A DNA stretch of 64,000 bases. It comes from Enoplolaimus lenunculus. Its lineage: Eukaryota; Nematoda; Enoplea; Enoplida; Thoracostomopsidae. Position 1 is the stretch's first letter, and each line of letters begins with the position of its first letter. The translations under genes and the position numbers were made by a program. Of this stretch, positions 33,801-43,829 are shown piece after piece. Where the stretch lies: assembly GCA_030248215.1 (NCBI GenBank), contig JASANG010002759.1:123436-187435 (forward strand). Direction: 5' to 3'. The notes below the pieces were generated by a model, which saw only the letters and a list, made by a program, of their open reading frames with translations, did no database searches and was not told where the DNA came from.

Positions 33801-34190
33801 CAGGATGTAAACGAATAGTAAAAATAACGCAAACTGAAAACGAATATTGAAGTATAAAAACGTTTCAAAAAAAGTGTTATAGTTTTTTTGTGCCAACACA
33901 ATATTGACGCGTGTAAATAGATTCACCGGGATGTCAAAAATTTAAAAGAAACAATCGTGGATGCGTCGGCATTTTTAAGATTTTGGATGAGTTTTGCAAT
34001 TTTTAAGATTTTGGATGAATTTTGTAATTTTTATATCATCAAAAAATTGACGCGCAATGAAAAATTTGACACATATATACGTTATTATTTATAACTAATT
34101 TTGAACATAAAAATAACAGTATTTCCGTTATTTCTATAACGGAAACGAACACGGAATTTTTATCGGAAACGGATATCTGGTTACACCCTG
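33801..34190. mobile_element. hAT-like MITE family C, CGGATA subfamily
   Basis: CAGGATGTAAACGAATAGTA at the left, GGATATCTGGTTACACCCTG at the right (390 bp). Shares its interior with 51437-51828 and the end of 63200-63461. Confidence 0.8.
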
Positions 34191-34290
34191 CGATACACAC
34201 ACTTCTGTTACGTTGTGTGGAATATTTTTCAAGTCTTTGCCTTATTATTTCGTTATATCTGAACGGTTGTACTTCAAACTTTCTGAAATA

Positions 34291-34562
34291 TTAACCCCTT
34301 CTCACATTGAGTTGCCTATAGGCAACTTAGCGCAGTGTATATACGTTAAATAATATATATCGCACCGTGTTTAACAATTGCAACACGTATACATAGTACT
34401 AAATCAGCACAAGACGGTAGAGCCTCCGTCGGGCTCGAGCGTCAAGCTCTTATAGCTGAGTGGTGATGGTATACGCCTCCCACTCCAGTCACCGGAGTTC
34501 GAATCCTAGCATAAAACTAGGTCTCAGGGGAAATACAAAATATTCATGTGAGAAAGCGTTAA
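34291..34562. mobile_element. piggyBac-like MITE with tRNA-like core
   Basis: TTAACCCCTTCTCACATTGA at the left, CATGTGAGAAAGCGTTAA at the right. On the plus strand the middle reads TATAGCTGAGTGGTGATGG (A-box region) and GGAGTTCGAATCC (B-box region). Confidence 0.8.
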
Positions 34563-34813
34563 ATAAACATCAAAACTGTTACGCTCCTAAAAGTAACATT
34601 GGACGAAACAGATAGCGTCTCTTTTATCTATCAACAGCTCATTTTCAGTATTTAAATGTTTCCGCTTTTAAAAATTACGGTTTTGGCTTTTATTTATCTA
34701 TCACCATATGGTATTTTGCTTTTATATTCCAATATAGATAAATATTATACAGTATACTTGGATTTGATCGTAGTGTGAATTTATTTATATTTCTATGCAA
34801 TATAGCTGACAGC

Positions 34814-34972
34814 CAGTGCCGGAGCAGGCTAGGGAACCACTCCCCCCACGCACCCAAAATGCGGGCGGTGTGGGTCCCTTACGATGATCTAATTTTTAAA
34901 TTTTTTTAATTTCCTGTTAGGAGACAAGGTTAAGAGGGGGGTGGCTACTTTGGCCATGAGCTCAGCTAACAA
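34814..34972. mobile_element. hAT-like MITE family B, one end
   Basis: CAGTGCCGGAGCAGGCTAGG marks a clear left terminus; the right terminus is lost. Confidence 0.6.
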
Positions 34973-35459
34973 ATAAAATATTTAATATTGTTTACAAGTG
35001 TGACTGAGCCAATTTTTACTTTTGTGCGTCTAAATTAAATATTAACAAATGCTTGTTGAGTCAGTCTTTTGAAATGAAAAAAATAACAACAACCACATCA
35101 AGAAAGATAACAGTCCTCAGATTTGTTAATTAGGGGCCTACTCGCACAGGGATGTAGTTGAGAGGGGGGTAGGCTAATGAGCTATGGCCCACAAATGGTT
35201 TGAAAAAATTTCAATTTGAAATGGATACTGAGAAAAATTCGTTCGCTGTATTTCTTGGATTAAAACCTGTGTCCAGCTTCAAAAACAAACTAATATTGTC
35301 AACAGGCGTTCAGTAAACGGCACTGGGGAATCACAAACCGCAAAGGGTCTGGACGGTCCCACAAACTAAAATCCTAGCAACTGTCCATGTGGTCACACAA
35401 TCATAGTGGAACAGGTACGCTACACACCGACCTCCTATTTGCTATGCTTATATAAACGT
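34973..35459. other. spacer, nothing recognised
   Basis: No exon or repeat end recognised. Confidence 0.35.
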
Positions 35460-35632
35460 GGGCCATTGTAAAGAACAGGGGCGGAACAGTATTATATGCA
35501 TATTTCTAAGCGTAAGCGTAAGCCTAAGCCTATGCATGAGCCTAAGCCAAGCAAAAAAACAGTCTAAAGCTTAAGCTTACTCTTTTCTCGTCCCACAGAA
35601 AAACGTTCCGCCCCTCATCTTTACATGGGCCA
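35460..35632. mobile_element. hAT-like MITE family T2
   Basis: GGGCCATTGTAAAGAACAGG ... CTCATCTTTACATGGGCC with GCCTAA tracts and the AGTCTAAAGCTTAAGCTTAC block. Confidence 0.85.
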
Positions 35633-35724
35633 CCTTGTGTAGACTTTGATTTACAAATGTTACGATTATACGTGAAACTATTTGATTGGAAATTTAAAAC
35701 ACACTGCGGAACATTGTAAATAAT

Positions 35725-36020
35725 GTATCTGTCGTAGGCCAATCTGCTATTCACGCCAATTACCAATTGGCCTAGTCCAATCTGCCATTCGAAACAAATA
35801 GCAGTTTGGCCAGGCTAATTTGCGATTGTGAGACTTTACAAAACAACAATGATGTAATACCAACGCTAATTGGTTAACTGTTCCAAACAATCAAATCTCA
35901 TTGGTCCATAAGTTCAATAGCTGTCTAGCCCAGTCCACACTACTATTTACATAAAATAGCCATTGGCCCGAGGCCAATTAGTAATTGGCGTAAATAACAG
36001 ATTGACCTACAATATATATG
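35725..36020. mobile_element. MITE, TATCTGTCGTAGGCCAATCTG ends
   Basis: TATCTGTCGTAGGCCAATCT at the left mirrors AGATTGACCTACAATATATA at the right; ATTGGC/GCCAAT words fill the inside. Its ends resemble the TATATGTCGTAGC family, so the two may be related. Confidence 0.75.
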
Positions 36021-36099
36021 AATATTTCAATTTCACCTTCAAAATCTTCACGACATCTTGTAAATTTGCCATTTTACCTTGAGAATTAAACGATGGCAT

Positions 36100-36496
36100 C
36101 AATGGCGGATCCATGCGGGGGGCCACCCCGGCCGTGCTCCCCCCCAACAGCATCTCGACAAAAATTATATAGTGTCAATTGCTGTTCTACGCTGTTTATT
36201 TCTCTGTTTTATACACAATAGTATAAGCACGCTTTAAAGTTTCGAACTCACCTTTATTTGGCCCTGGAGTCATTTATGCGCTACAATTAGGGATAATAGA
36301 CATCTATGGATTCTAACAAGGGTTTAAGGACTCTACCCGCCTACGGCCTCTTACCTGGGATACGGACTCCTATTAATTGGGACTCAAATGGGGACGCCCC
36401 CTCTTATTTCGACCACTACAGTATGGGTCAAAAATAAGTTCATTACCTGTGAAATTTTGCCGCCCCCCATTTTGAGATCCTGGATCCGCCACTGGA
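36100..36496. mobile_element. GGCGGATCCAG element split by a TA-MITE
   Basis: CAATGGCGGATCCATG at the left and CTGGATCCGCCACTGG at the right are inverted ends. Inside, 36225-36420 is a truncated copy of the CTGTAnTGACCCGAATAAG MITE, ending CCACTACAG before TA. Confidence 0.7.
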
Positions 36497-36956
36497 TGGC
36501 ATTCTCCGATCAGTTAACATTTTTTCACCGTTTTCAAACTCGCTTCAACCAGCCAAACCATTTATTAGTGACACAGTAAACAAAAACAAACACACGCAGA
36601 CAGCAGCGATATAAAGCAAAAACAGGCGAGAGTATAAAAAACAACAACAACAACAACAACACAATTTTACTCTTTCGTTGCTCGTTTGCTGGAGACAACG
36701 CCACTCCTTGTTTTCATATTATATAAAGTTTACAATATGAATCCAAAAACAAACAAACAACGAAACCTATATACGGTGCGTTCTGCGCCTATTGCGTTTG
36801 TATGTGTTTATCACGCTGTTGTTAGTCATAATAATTTCGTCGTGGGAGGGGATCATCTTAGAAAAAAAAATTTTTGACCCCTAACGTGCAAAACGTTTTT
36901 GTCAAAAGTGTTCGTGTCCAAAAATTTCACTATATGTCCCCTCGAGCGCTCCGCTT
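36497..36956. other. spacer with short (CAA)n
   Basis: (CAA)7 at about 36640-36661; otherwise nothing recognised. Confidence 0.4.
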
Positions 36957-37165
36957 GGCCCATGTTGCTTTAAGTTGCGTCCAGGTTTCTGGTGGGTCTT
37001 AATAAACGAGTAGGTTTAGATTCTAGATTATATTTTTTGCTTAGGCTTAAGCTTAGGAACACATTTTTGCAACGCTAGGCTTAGGCTTAGGAACCAACGC
37101 TTAGGCTTAGGCATTTGGGCTTAGGAATACGCTTAATCTACTGTTAGGCCCCTTAAACATTGGCC
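36957..37165. mobile_element. hAT-like MITE family T1
   Basis: GGCCCATGTTGCTTTAAGTT ... CCCTTAAACATTGGCC with several TTAGGC tracts. It ends 5 bp from the stop codon of candidate gene E. Confidence 0.85.
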
Positions 37166-37169
37166 GCTC

Positions 37170-39829
37170 TCAGCTTGTATATATGCTTCTGGTTATAGGG
37201 TTGTCAAGAAATAAATTTATTGGCAGTATAGCGAAAGCCCGATCGAACCATTCAAACATTGAACACAGTAAGAACGCATAAGATAAGCATTGTAAAAATT
37301 TAATGCCATTCGGACCTTTGTTTAAGCATCGTTCATGCGAACTTTCACTGCAGGGCCAATTCGCTGCGTACAACCAAAATCAAATCAAGACTACCATCAA
37401 AACTCAGCTGAATTTCTAAAACATTGTATTTTACACGCATCGTGCAAATGTTAACTTGGTTGAATATCAGTAACATTAATATTTTGGTTAAATCAGTTCC
37501 TGTTCGCAACTTAACTTTTCTTTCGCACCTGTACTAGTCTACCGTCGAGATATTTACAGCTTACCCCATCCTATGTTATTATTGCCAACTACAAGGGCCG
37601 CGACAAGGACCGTGGGATGAGAATATGCTGTCTCGTGCAGACATCTTAGCTTTCCAGTGGCAGGGCCGGAACAGCTGCTCGCCATACCCCCCATTTGGCG
37701 GCTCTCGCACCCCTATAGCAGCCCCCACCACAACCGGTTCAAACAAAAACTGCCGAAGTTTTAAAACGAGTCCGGCTTTCCGCTGGCTTCGCTCGCAAAT
37801 TTCATTGCCCCCACCCTGGAGTTTGGGGCGCCCACCGAGGAGTTTGGAGGACAGACTCCCACCTCTGTCTGCTCCGGCACTGTCCACTGGCCGAAAAATT
37901 TATCGACAGTTATAGAAATATATTTATTTCGAAACATTTCCTTGTTTCTATATCCTACAAATCTTCGCGATTCCTCGAGAAACCATTCCTGGTTGTGGGC
38001 CCGAGCCTGGCCATGGCCAGTCAACACAAAAATTGCCACGACAAAAATTGAAATTTTTGGAAAACATACATATCCGTATTTTTGCCAGTCCTCGTTGCTT
38101 AGTCGGTCGGCCCGCCGTTGTTTTCGGTCACCTGCGCATTGTTTTTGTCATCGTTTCTCAATCATGTGCGATGAAGAAACGGCGCTTGTTTTTACACAAA
38201 AAAATGCCACACATACATACATGCACACATACACACATTAATTCATCTATCGGCTGTTTAGCTCGCAAAACAACAAAGAGTACAGCCATCAAATATACAC
38301 ATCAGGAGTATTCCTGTTGTTGTTGTTCAAATCAGGAGTTTTCCAGTGGTTGTTGTTGTTGGGCCAATGTTACTTTAAGGGGCGTAACAGTAGATTAAGC
38401 GTATTGCTAAGCCTACGGCTAAGCCTAAGCGTTGCAAAAATGTGTTCCTAAGCCTAAACCTAAGGATAAGCAAAAAATGAAATATAGAATCTAAACCTAC
38501 TGTTTTGTGGAGCTATCAGAAACTTGGACGCCCCCTTAAAGTAACATGGGCCGTTGTTGTTGTCGTTGTTGTTGTATAAAATATATATGGCACCATTTCT
38601 CTCTATCTCTGTCTCTGTCTCTCTCTCCAGCTACTTTTATATAAACATCGAAGAAAACAAGGAGTGCACCATACACAGAGCACCAGGCTCTGTCATATCG
38701 CTACAAAAGAGTTTACGGGTGTTGTTTACATTACGTTGTCATATTTACTGTATGATGTACAAAAACATATGTGTGTATTTTTAAAGTATAAAAATGTCCG
38801 TTGAAGAGACAGAGCGAACATTAACCCTTTCTCGCATGTATATTTTCAATTTCATATGAGATGCAATTTCAAGGTCCGATTCGATCCCGAGTCTCTCGGG
38901 TGGGAGACGTTTTCGAACAGTCAAGCTATGGGAGTTTGAGCTTGAGCTGGAGGGGGCTTTCACGTCTTGTTCAGATTTCGCACAGCGCATATATGTTAGA
39001 ATTGTTAAACACTGCTTGCAGTGTGTGTTGCTCGTATATTACTTGTATTTAGTTGCTGATAGTATACTCGATGAGTAAATGGTTAATGCTTGTAAGCATG
39101 TGACACATGCTTGTCCTGGTGCATATGCAATAAATGCAATGCACATTGCGATGTACGGTCGACACATATAGTCGACGAAAAATGCAGTTGGAGAGACGGG
39201 CTACGTGGTGCAGTGGTAGAGTGCTCGCTTTAGGATTAGGCTGAGAGTTCGATCCCCGCTCTAGCCCGCTTTTCCAGCTGCTTAGTAGAAAGGTCTGCTG
39301 TTCCTCAGTTCCAACCTTGACTGACATGGGGGCTACGCCGTGAGCGCAATGGCAAATTGCCGCGCTATGAGCAACGTATCCAGTCGAAAATAAGGCCTTA
39401 GGACCTTAAAAAATCGAATTTTTCAAAACTTTCAATTTGTGCGTGGGATGATGTGATTAGGTGTGAGGTCATGAGAGCCACAACAAATTTTTGCAAAAAA
39501 TTTTCAAAATCCAACTATTTTTGGGCGGCATACGCCGGATGCGGTGGGAAGATAACCGAAAACACCCGATACGTCCCTGATAGAATGATTTAACAATCGC
39601 ATCCGGTGGCAAATTCAGCTGCTACTGCGAAATCTCAATTGAAATTATTGTTTACGTCTCTGCAAAGACGAAATTGTTTTTGTTGAAAGCTTTTTATTTT
39701 GATGAAAATACTACGTTTTACCGCATACAAGAATGTAAACAACAAACGGTAAAATTTCTTAAACAACACTGCTTACCAGTAGCAACCAGCGAGCCTACAA
39801 TATTTCGTTTTAGGACAAAAATATGGCAT
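37170..39829 (-). CDS. candidate gene E: two-exon small protein
   Basis: A low-confidence model. A possible first exon (39829-39777) starts at ATG, reads MPYFCPKTKYCRLAGCY and ends at a strong donor (CTACTG|GTAAGC) with two bases left over. The next compatible exon, 37347-37170, follows CCCTGCAG, starts with one base and reads ESSHERCLNKGPNGIKFLQ, then a hydrophobic part (SYAFLLCSMFEWF) to TGA. Joined, this gives about 76 residues. The 2.4-kb intron contains five transposon or SINE insertions. Phase agreement of two exons alone is weak evidence, and no family is recognised; the second exon could equally belong to another gene. Confidence 0.25.
37661..37882. mobile_element. hAT-like MITE family B with 8-bp duplication
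   Basis: CAGGGCCGGAACAGCTGC ... CTGTCTGCTCCGGCACTG, flanked by TCCAGTGG (37653-37660) and TCCACTGG (37883-37890), one difference in eight. Confidence 0.9.
38362..38552. mobile_element. hAT-like MITE family T1 inside a (TTG)n tract
   Basis: GGCCAATGTTACTTTAAGGG ... CTTAAAGTAACATGGGCC, flanked on both sides by GTTGTTGTTG, so it split a microsatellite. Confidence 0.88.
38821..39086. mobile_element. piggyBac-like MITE with tRNA-like core
   Basis: TTAACCCTTTCTCGCATG at the left and a worn TGAGTAAATGGTTAA at the right. Third copy of the family at 7369 and 34291; B-box-like GGGATCGAATC on the minus strand. Confidence 0.7.
39194..39380 (+). mobile_element. tRNA-derived SINE
   Basis: GGGCTACGTGGTGCAGTGG, AGAGTGCTCGC and GAGAGTTCGATCCCCGC followed by CTAGCCC look like a tRNA with A box, B box and a pairing acceptor stem (GGGCTA/TAGCCC). 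The anticodon stem does not pair and a non-tRNA tail follows, so this is a SINE or tRNA relic, not a functional tRNA gene. Confidence 0.65.
39386..39568. mobile_element. GATAACC-family MITE, one end worn
   Basis: AAAATCCAACTATTTTTGGG and the right end GGGAAGATAACCGAAAACAC match the family at 558 and 12574 in inverse orientation. Confidence 0.65.
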
Positions 39830-39871
39830 CGGTTAAACGTATTTTTGAGATTTTGATGATGAATCCAGAGC

Positions 39872-40044
39872 CGTAGCCAGCTCATCTTACTAGGGGGGCG
39901 GCGGCTAAAACCTCTTCACGAGGAAGCCATACAAGGGTTTTCGTTGACTTTATACAAGCAAGGTTGAAAAAAATTTTACAGGCGGGGCTAAAATTTTCCC
40001 AGGGAGGCTAAGTCCCCTTGCCACCCCTTTTAAATTACGGACTC
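39872..40044. mobile_element. hAT-like MITE family A
   Basis: AGAGCCGTAGCCAGCTCATC ... TAAATTACGGACTCG. It ends shortly after the polyadenylation signal of the next gene. Confidence 0.75.
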
Positions 40045-40057
40045 GAATGAATCAGGT

Positions 40058-40063
40058 TTTATT
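40058..40063 (-). promoter_or_regulatory. polyadenylation signal AATAAA
   Basis: AATAAA on the minus strand a few bases downstream of the stop codon at 40069, exactly where a 3' end signal could lie for the exon 40191-40069. Its closeness to the stop implies a very short 3' UTR. Confidence 0.45.
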
Positions 40064-40068
40064 CTAAG

Positions 40069-40191
40069 CTAGCTCAAAAGGACCAGTTTTCTTGTGTCCC
40101 AGGAAATTTGACGAGGGGGGTTGATATTTGTCTGTGTTCGTTCCCTAAAGTGTCTAATGCCTTCGGCTACTGCAAATGTGTCTAGTAGTCG
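40069..40191 (-). CDS. 3'-terminal exon of an unknown gene
   Basis: After a good pyrimidine-rich acceptor (TTTTCTCGTTCTTTGTACAG) the frame is open in phase 0 for 40 codons to TAG, starting RLLDTFAVAEGIRHFRERTQ and ending SWDTRKLVLLS. An AATAAA follows within 10 bp. The codon and residue mix is typical of coding sequence and lies in unique sequence between two family A MITEs. The preceding exon is not found; it could be the last exon of gene D if the exon at 43960 is spliced rather than terminal. No family is recognised. Confidence 0.5.
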   Translation of the reverse strand, partial: RLLDTFAVAEGIRHFRERTQTNINPPRQISWDTRKLVLLS

Positions 40192-40308
40192 CTGTACAAA
40201 GAACGAGAAAACAATTTTCAAAAAACTGTTGTTTTGACGTGCTTTTGTGAGAGTAAACAATTGTCATGGTGCAAGGACGTCGTAAACAGGGTGAAACGTT
40301 GACAGATT

Positions 40309-40464
40309 TAGGCCCGTAGCCAGCTCACCTTGTTAGGATCGGGGCTAAAAAGATTTCTGGAACGGCATAAATGGGGTTTCGTTGACTCGTTGAAAATTCT
40401 ATAGGGGATCTAAAATTTTTCCAGGAGGTGCCTGAGACCCCGTGCCCGCCCCTTGGCTACGGAT
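40309..40464. mobile_element. hAT-like MITE family A
   Basis: TAGGCCCGTAGCCAGCTCAC ... CTTGGCTACGGATC; the interior is shortened. Confidence 0.8.
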
Positions 40465-40672
40465 CCGGATACGTGTGGTGTGTTTTCTGTGTATTTACGA
40501 GCGTTCTTGGATATGGTAAACAACAACATTGAATAAAATGTGGTAAAAATTATCAACGGACAGTTTTATAGAGTAAAAAGGCGGAAGTCACGGGCAGAAA
40601 AGTGTTATTTTGATGAAAAATGTTGTTGTTTTGATTATGGATATGTGTATGCTGGTACATACAAGTAAACAA

Positions 40673-40830
40673 AGGTCCGTTACCAAATGTGGGCGGGGGG
40701 CAGGGGTGCTCAGCTCGTTGGAAAAATTTAGTTCCCCTGGAAAAGTTTCAACAATGCTTGTAAGTCAACGAAAACTCTTGTATGCCTCTCCCTAACACAA
40801 ATTTTAGCCCTTCGTAGCAAGACTGCTAAA
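40673..40830. mobile_element. hAT-like MITE family A, right end lost
   Basis: AGGTCCGTTACCAAATGTGG and the internal CTTGTAAGTCAACGAAAACT block; the right end stops at TAGCAAGACTGCT. Confidence 0.7.
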
Positions 40831-40984
40831 ACAACATTTGAATATCTGTTCTGATTTGTTGGACTGGGGCCACGGACTATTCTATAACGCCGGCTCTCAA
40901 AAACAACTGCAAAAATGGCGAATCAAACAGAGCCTATTTGTAGTCATATGTTCTCTGGGAGTCAAACTTGGCTCATATCTGAAT

Positions 40985-41149
40985 AGGATCCGTAACCAAG
41001 ACGGGATATGGGGGCTCAGCCCTTCCTGGAATAATCTTGGTCCCCCTAGAATGTTTTCAACATTGCTTGTAACTCATTGAAAACCCTTTAATGACTCTCC
41101 TGAAAATTTGTTAGCCCCACTAGCAAGGTGACAGCTGGTTACAGGCCTG
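40985..41149. mobile_element. hAT-like MITE family A with 8-bp duplication
   Basis: AGGATCCGTAACCAAGACGG ... GCTGGTTACAGGCCTG, flanked by ATCTGAAT (40977-40984) and TTCTGAAT (41150-41157). Confidence 0.88.
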
Positions 41150-41464
41150 TTCTGAATTACATTTGAGTTTAAAACTTTGAGACTGCAATTTAGACTTGAA
41201 TCACTTGATCGAGTTGAATTTGACTATACCAAAAAACAGTTTAAATCTTGTGATGAGTTTTAAAAGCCTGTTACTCAGTAAAAAATAGACTCCGTATTAT
41301 ACTGCAGTTTTAGTGTACTTCTTACTGTTTTAATAAAATAAAATGTGAGATTTTAACGACTAAACTTTTACTTAAAAATATTTTGCTTTTCTTTCTTTTG
41401 CGGTTTTGCTCCAGTTCTGTGTTTATTTTGTACATCCAACTTCAAATGTCAACATTCAAATTGT
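41150..41464. other. spacer, nothing recognised
   Basis: No exon or repeat end recognised. Confidence 0.35.
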
Positions 41465-41557
41465 GGTCTATGTTACTTTGAGGGGCGTCCAGGTTTCTGA
41501 AGCTTATAGGCTTACGAATACACTTAATCTACTATGCCCCCCTAAAAGTAACATTGG
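41465..41557. mobile_element. hAT-like MITE family T1, internally deleted
   Basis: GGTCTATGTTACTTTGAGGG ... CCTAAAAGTAACATTGGC, with almost no hexamer tract left. Confidence 0.8.
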
Positions 41558-41608
41558 CATATAATTGTTATATATAGTTTAGTTAACCTGCAATTCAGAA
41601 ACGAACGA

Positions 41609-41890
41609 GGTATTTTCCGTTATCTTCCCCGACCCGTGTTTGCCCAAAAATGGTTCGATTTTGACGCTTTTTGCACGTTTGTGCTTCTTATAACCTTCCC
41701 TGATCATACCACGTTCAACCCCCCGCCCTGGCGACCCAAAATTTTTTTGTCAAAGTTTGGCAAATTGTACTACGATGCAGCTTGAAGAGCTGAGTCGAAT
41801 CGAATGGTGTTAAATTTTTTGCCATCAGACGAATGGCTAACGAGTTATTGTCAAATAACTGATTTGGCCAGGTCCCAAATCGTGCCAAAT
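41609..41890. repeat. half copy of the GATAACC foldback family
   Basis: GGTATTTTCCGTTATCTTCC, GCCCAAAAATGGTTCGATTT and, at the right, the AACTGATTTGGC centre also seen at 6010 and 12900. Confidence 0.6.
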
Positions 41891-42348
41891 CATAACATGC
41901 ACAAAAAATGCTACCGCTATTGTAATAGGGTCATAAACGCGTTGCGGGTAGACCCAGTTATAACGTGAACTCCGCATAATACAATTATAATACAAAATAT
42001 AACATGAATTTAAAAGAATTGTCGATTGTAAGTAGTATATACGGCACAAACTGTTTTTACATACTAAGCTTGGATTTGGACTGTCTGACATTTCAGACCA
42101 GAGCTATCTTCATAATATATAGCAAACCTTTGACTTCTTTCTGTTCACACAATCTCAGAATTACCATATATGTGTTTTTGTTCAAAATGTTAAAGTATTT
42201 AACTAAACTTGACTGATTTTAGTATGTGTTTATACTAAAGCATAATCAAAGTAATACATTAAGTAAGGTATCAGAAACCCAGCCAATGTTTAATAATATG
42301 TTCCTGATATGTTCATATATCAAATGTCCCACGATTATTTGAAACATA
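41891..42348. other. spacer, nothing recognised
   Basis: No exon or repeat end recognised. Confidence 0.35.
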
Positions 42349-42568
42349 CACTGCAAAAAATGGTGAGTCAAATTGACTCTCCCCGAAATAGGATTTTCCG
42401 GACTCACAAACTGAGTCAAAATTCGAATCCGCCAGATTCAAATTTGACTCACTGAGTGACTCATTAAGTCGAGTTTGACTCCGGCGGAGTCAAATTTTGA
42501 CTCAGTTTGTGTAGTCCGCAAAAGCCTATTTCGGAGCGAGTCAATTTGACTCACCATTTTTTGCAGTG
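42349..42568. mobile_element. TGAGTCA palindromic MITE, TA-flanked
   Basis: CACTGCAAAAAATGGTGAGT mirrored by CTCACCATTTTTTGCAGTG, TA on both sides; the inside includes ACTCACTGAGTGACTCATTA. Confidence 0.9.
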
Positions 42569-42601
42569 TACTGAACTGTGTTCAAGGCGGCTCTTTTCCA
42601 T

Positions 42602-42905
42602 TAGTGACCTCCAGCCGGTGTTTTCCCGAAAATAGCCGTTGGCATCTTCGGACCACAAGAAATAGATTTTTTCCACAAACTGGAATTGTTACGTAGAATA
42701 ACTACGGGACATCATGAGAAGCTTAAAAGATACAAAGATTTTCAAAATATATTGTTTTAGTCGGGACCTTCGGACCACAATAACTAGATTTTTTGCGAAA
42801 ATTGTAATTTTAACGTAAAATAATAAGGGGATGTCGTGAGAAGCACAAATATGCAAAGATTTTCAAAATATAATCTTTTATGGGTAAACGTCTGCTGGCT
42901 GACAC
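42602..42905. mobile_element. MITE with internal direct duplication
   Basis: GTGACCTCCAGCCGGTGTTT at the left is mirrored (loosely) by AAACGTCTGCTGGCTGACAC at the right. Inside, a ~120-bp unit starting TTCGGACCACAA.AACTAGAT occurs twice (about 42644 and 42767). Confidence 0.65.
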
Positions 42906-43115
42906 TTAATGGAAAAAAGCATAAAAATCTAAACAAACGGTCGTTTTAGTTTGCAAAATTTAAAGCGTCAGAGTATTAAGCTTGGTTTGCGCTAATGTTT
43001 AATCAAATGGGACCACAGACTACGGCCGAGAGGGTATGTGGCGAAGTATTGGTCCGGTTAAAAAATTTGGCAAACTTTATACGTTTTGGCAAACACTCGT
43101 CTCCAATTTTTATTA

Positions 43116-43336
43116 CACCGCAAAAAATGGTGAGTCAAATTGACTCCCTCCGAAATAGGCTTTTTCCGGACTACACAAACTGAGTCAAAATTTGACTCCG
43201 CCGGAGTCGAATTCGACTTAATGAGTCGCTCAGTGAGTCAAATTTGACTCTGGCGGAGTCGAATTTTGACTCAGTTTGTGAGTCCGGAAAAGCCTATTTC
43301 GGGGAGAGTCAATTTGACTCACCATTTTTTGCAGTG
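43116..43336. mobile_element. TGAGTCA palindromic MITE, TA-flanked
   Basis: CACCGCAAAAAATGGTGAGT mirrored by CTCACCATTTTTTGCAGTG with TA flanks; the two arms pair almost along their whole length. Confidence 0.9.
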
Positions 43337-43606
43337 TATATTTAGGTACGGTACTGTTATAAAATTTTTAGTCTCCTCTGAAATATTTGTTGGTCGGATT
43401 ATGAGTCTGAGTACAAATTAAACACGAACAAGACTCAAACAATAAAGGTGTAAATAGGATGGATTGTCCGCTGATGTTTTTTCAGACAAATTTTTGGTCT
43501 CGAAACTCGATTGAATAAAATTGGCTTGATTAAGCGGTATGCCAAATAAAGTTTGACGTTCCAAAGACTTAACTTAAGTCGTCATTTTGACATTTATTGG
43601 ACTTTA

Positions 43607-43791
43607 GGCCAATGTTACTTTAAGGCGCATAACAGTAGATCAAGCGTATTCCTAAGCCCAAGCCTAAGCGATGCAAAAATGAATTCCTAAGCCTAAGCGT
43701 AAACCTAAACAAAACAATGTGATCTAGAATCTAAACCTACTCTTTTATAGAATAACCAGAAACCTGGACGCCCCTTAAAGTAACATGGGCC
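43607..43791. mobile_element. hAT-like MITE family T1
   Basis: GGCCAATGTTACTTTAAGGC ... CCTTAAAGTAACATGGGC; flanks share ACTTTA. It lies 40 bp downstream of the gene D stop codon, on its 3' side. Confidence 0.88.
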
Positions 43792-43829
43792 ACACTTTAT
43801 GTCATGTATATGCAACCCTGCCGGTGACA

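Noticed and set aside
33501-33818. 105-codon plus-strand frame
   Set aside because: No domain, no splice sites, and an equally open frame on the other strand; AT-rich sequence gives such frames by chance.
39194-39265. A functional tRNA gene
   Set aside because: The A box, B box and acceptor stem are tRNA-like, but the anticodon stem does not pair and a SINE-like tail follows.
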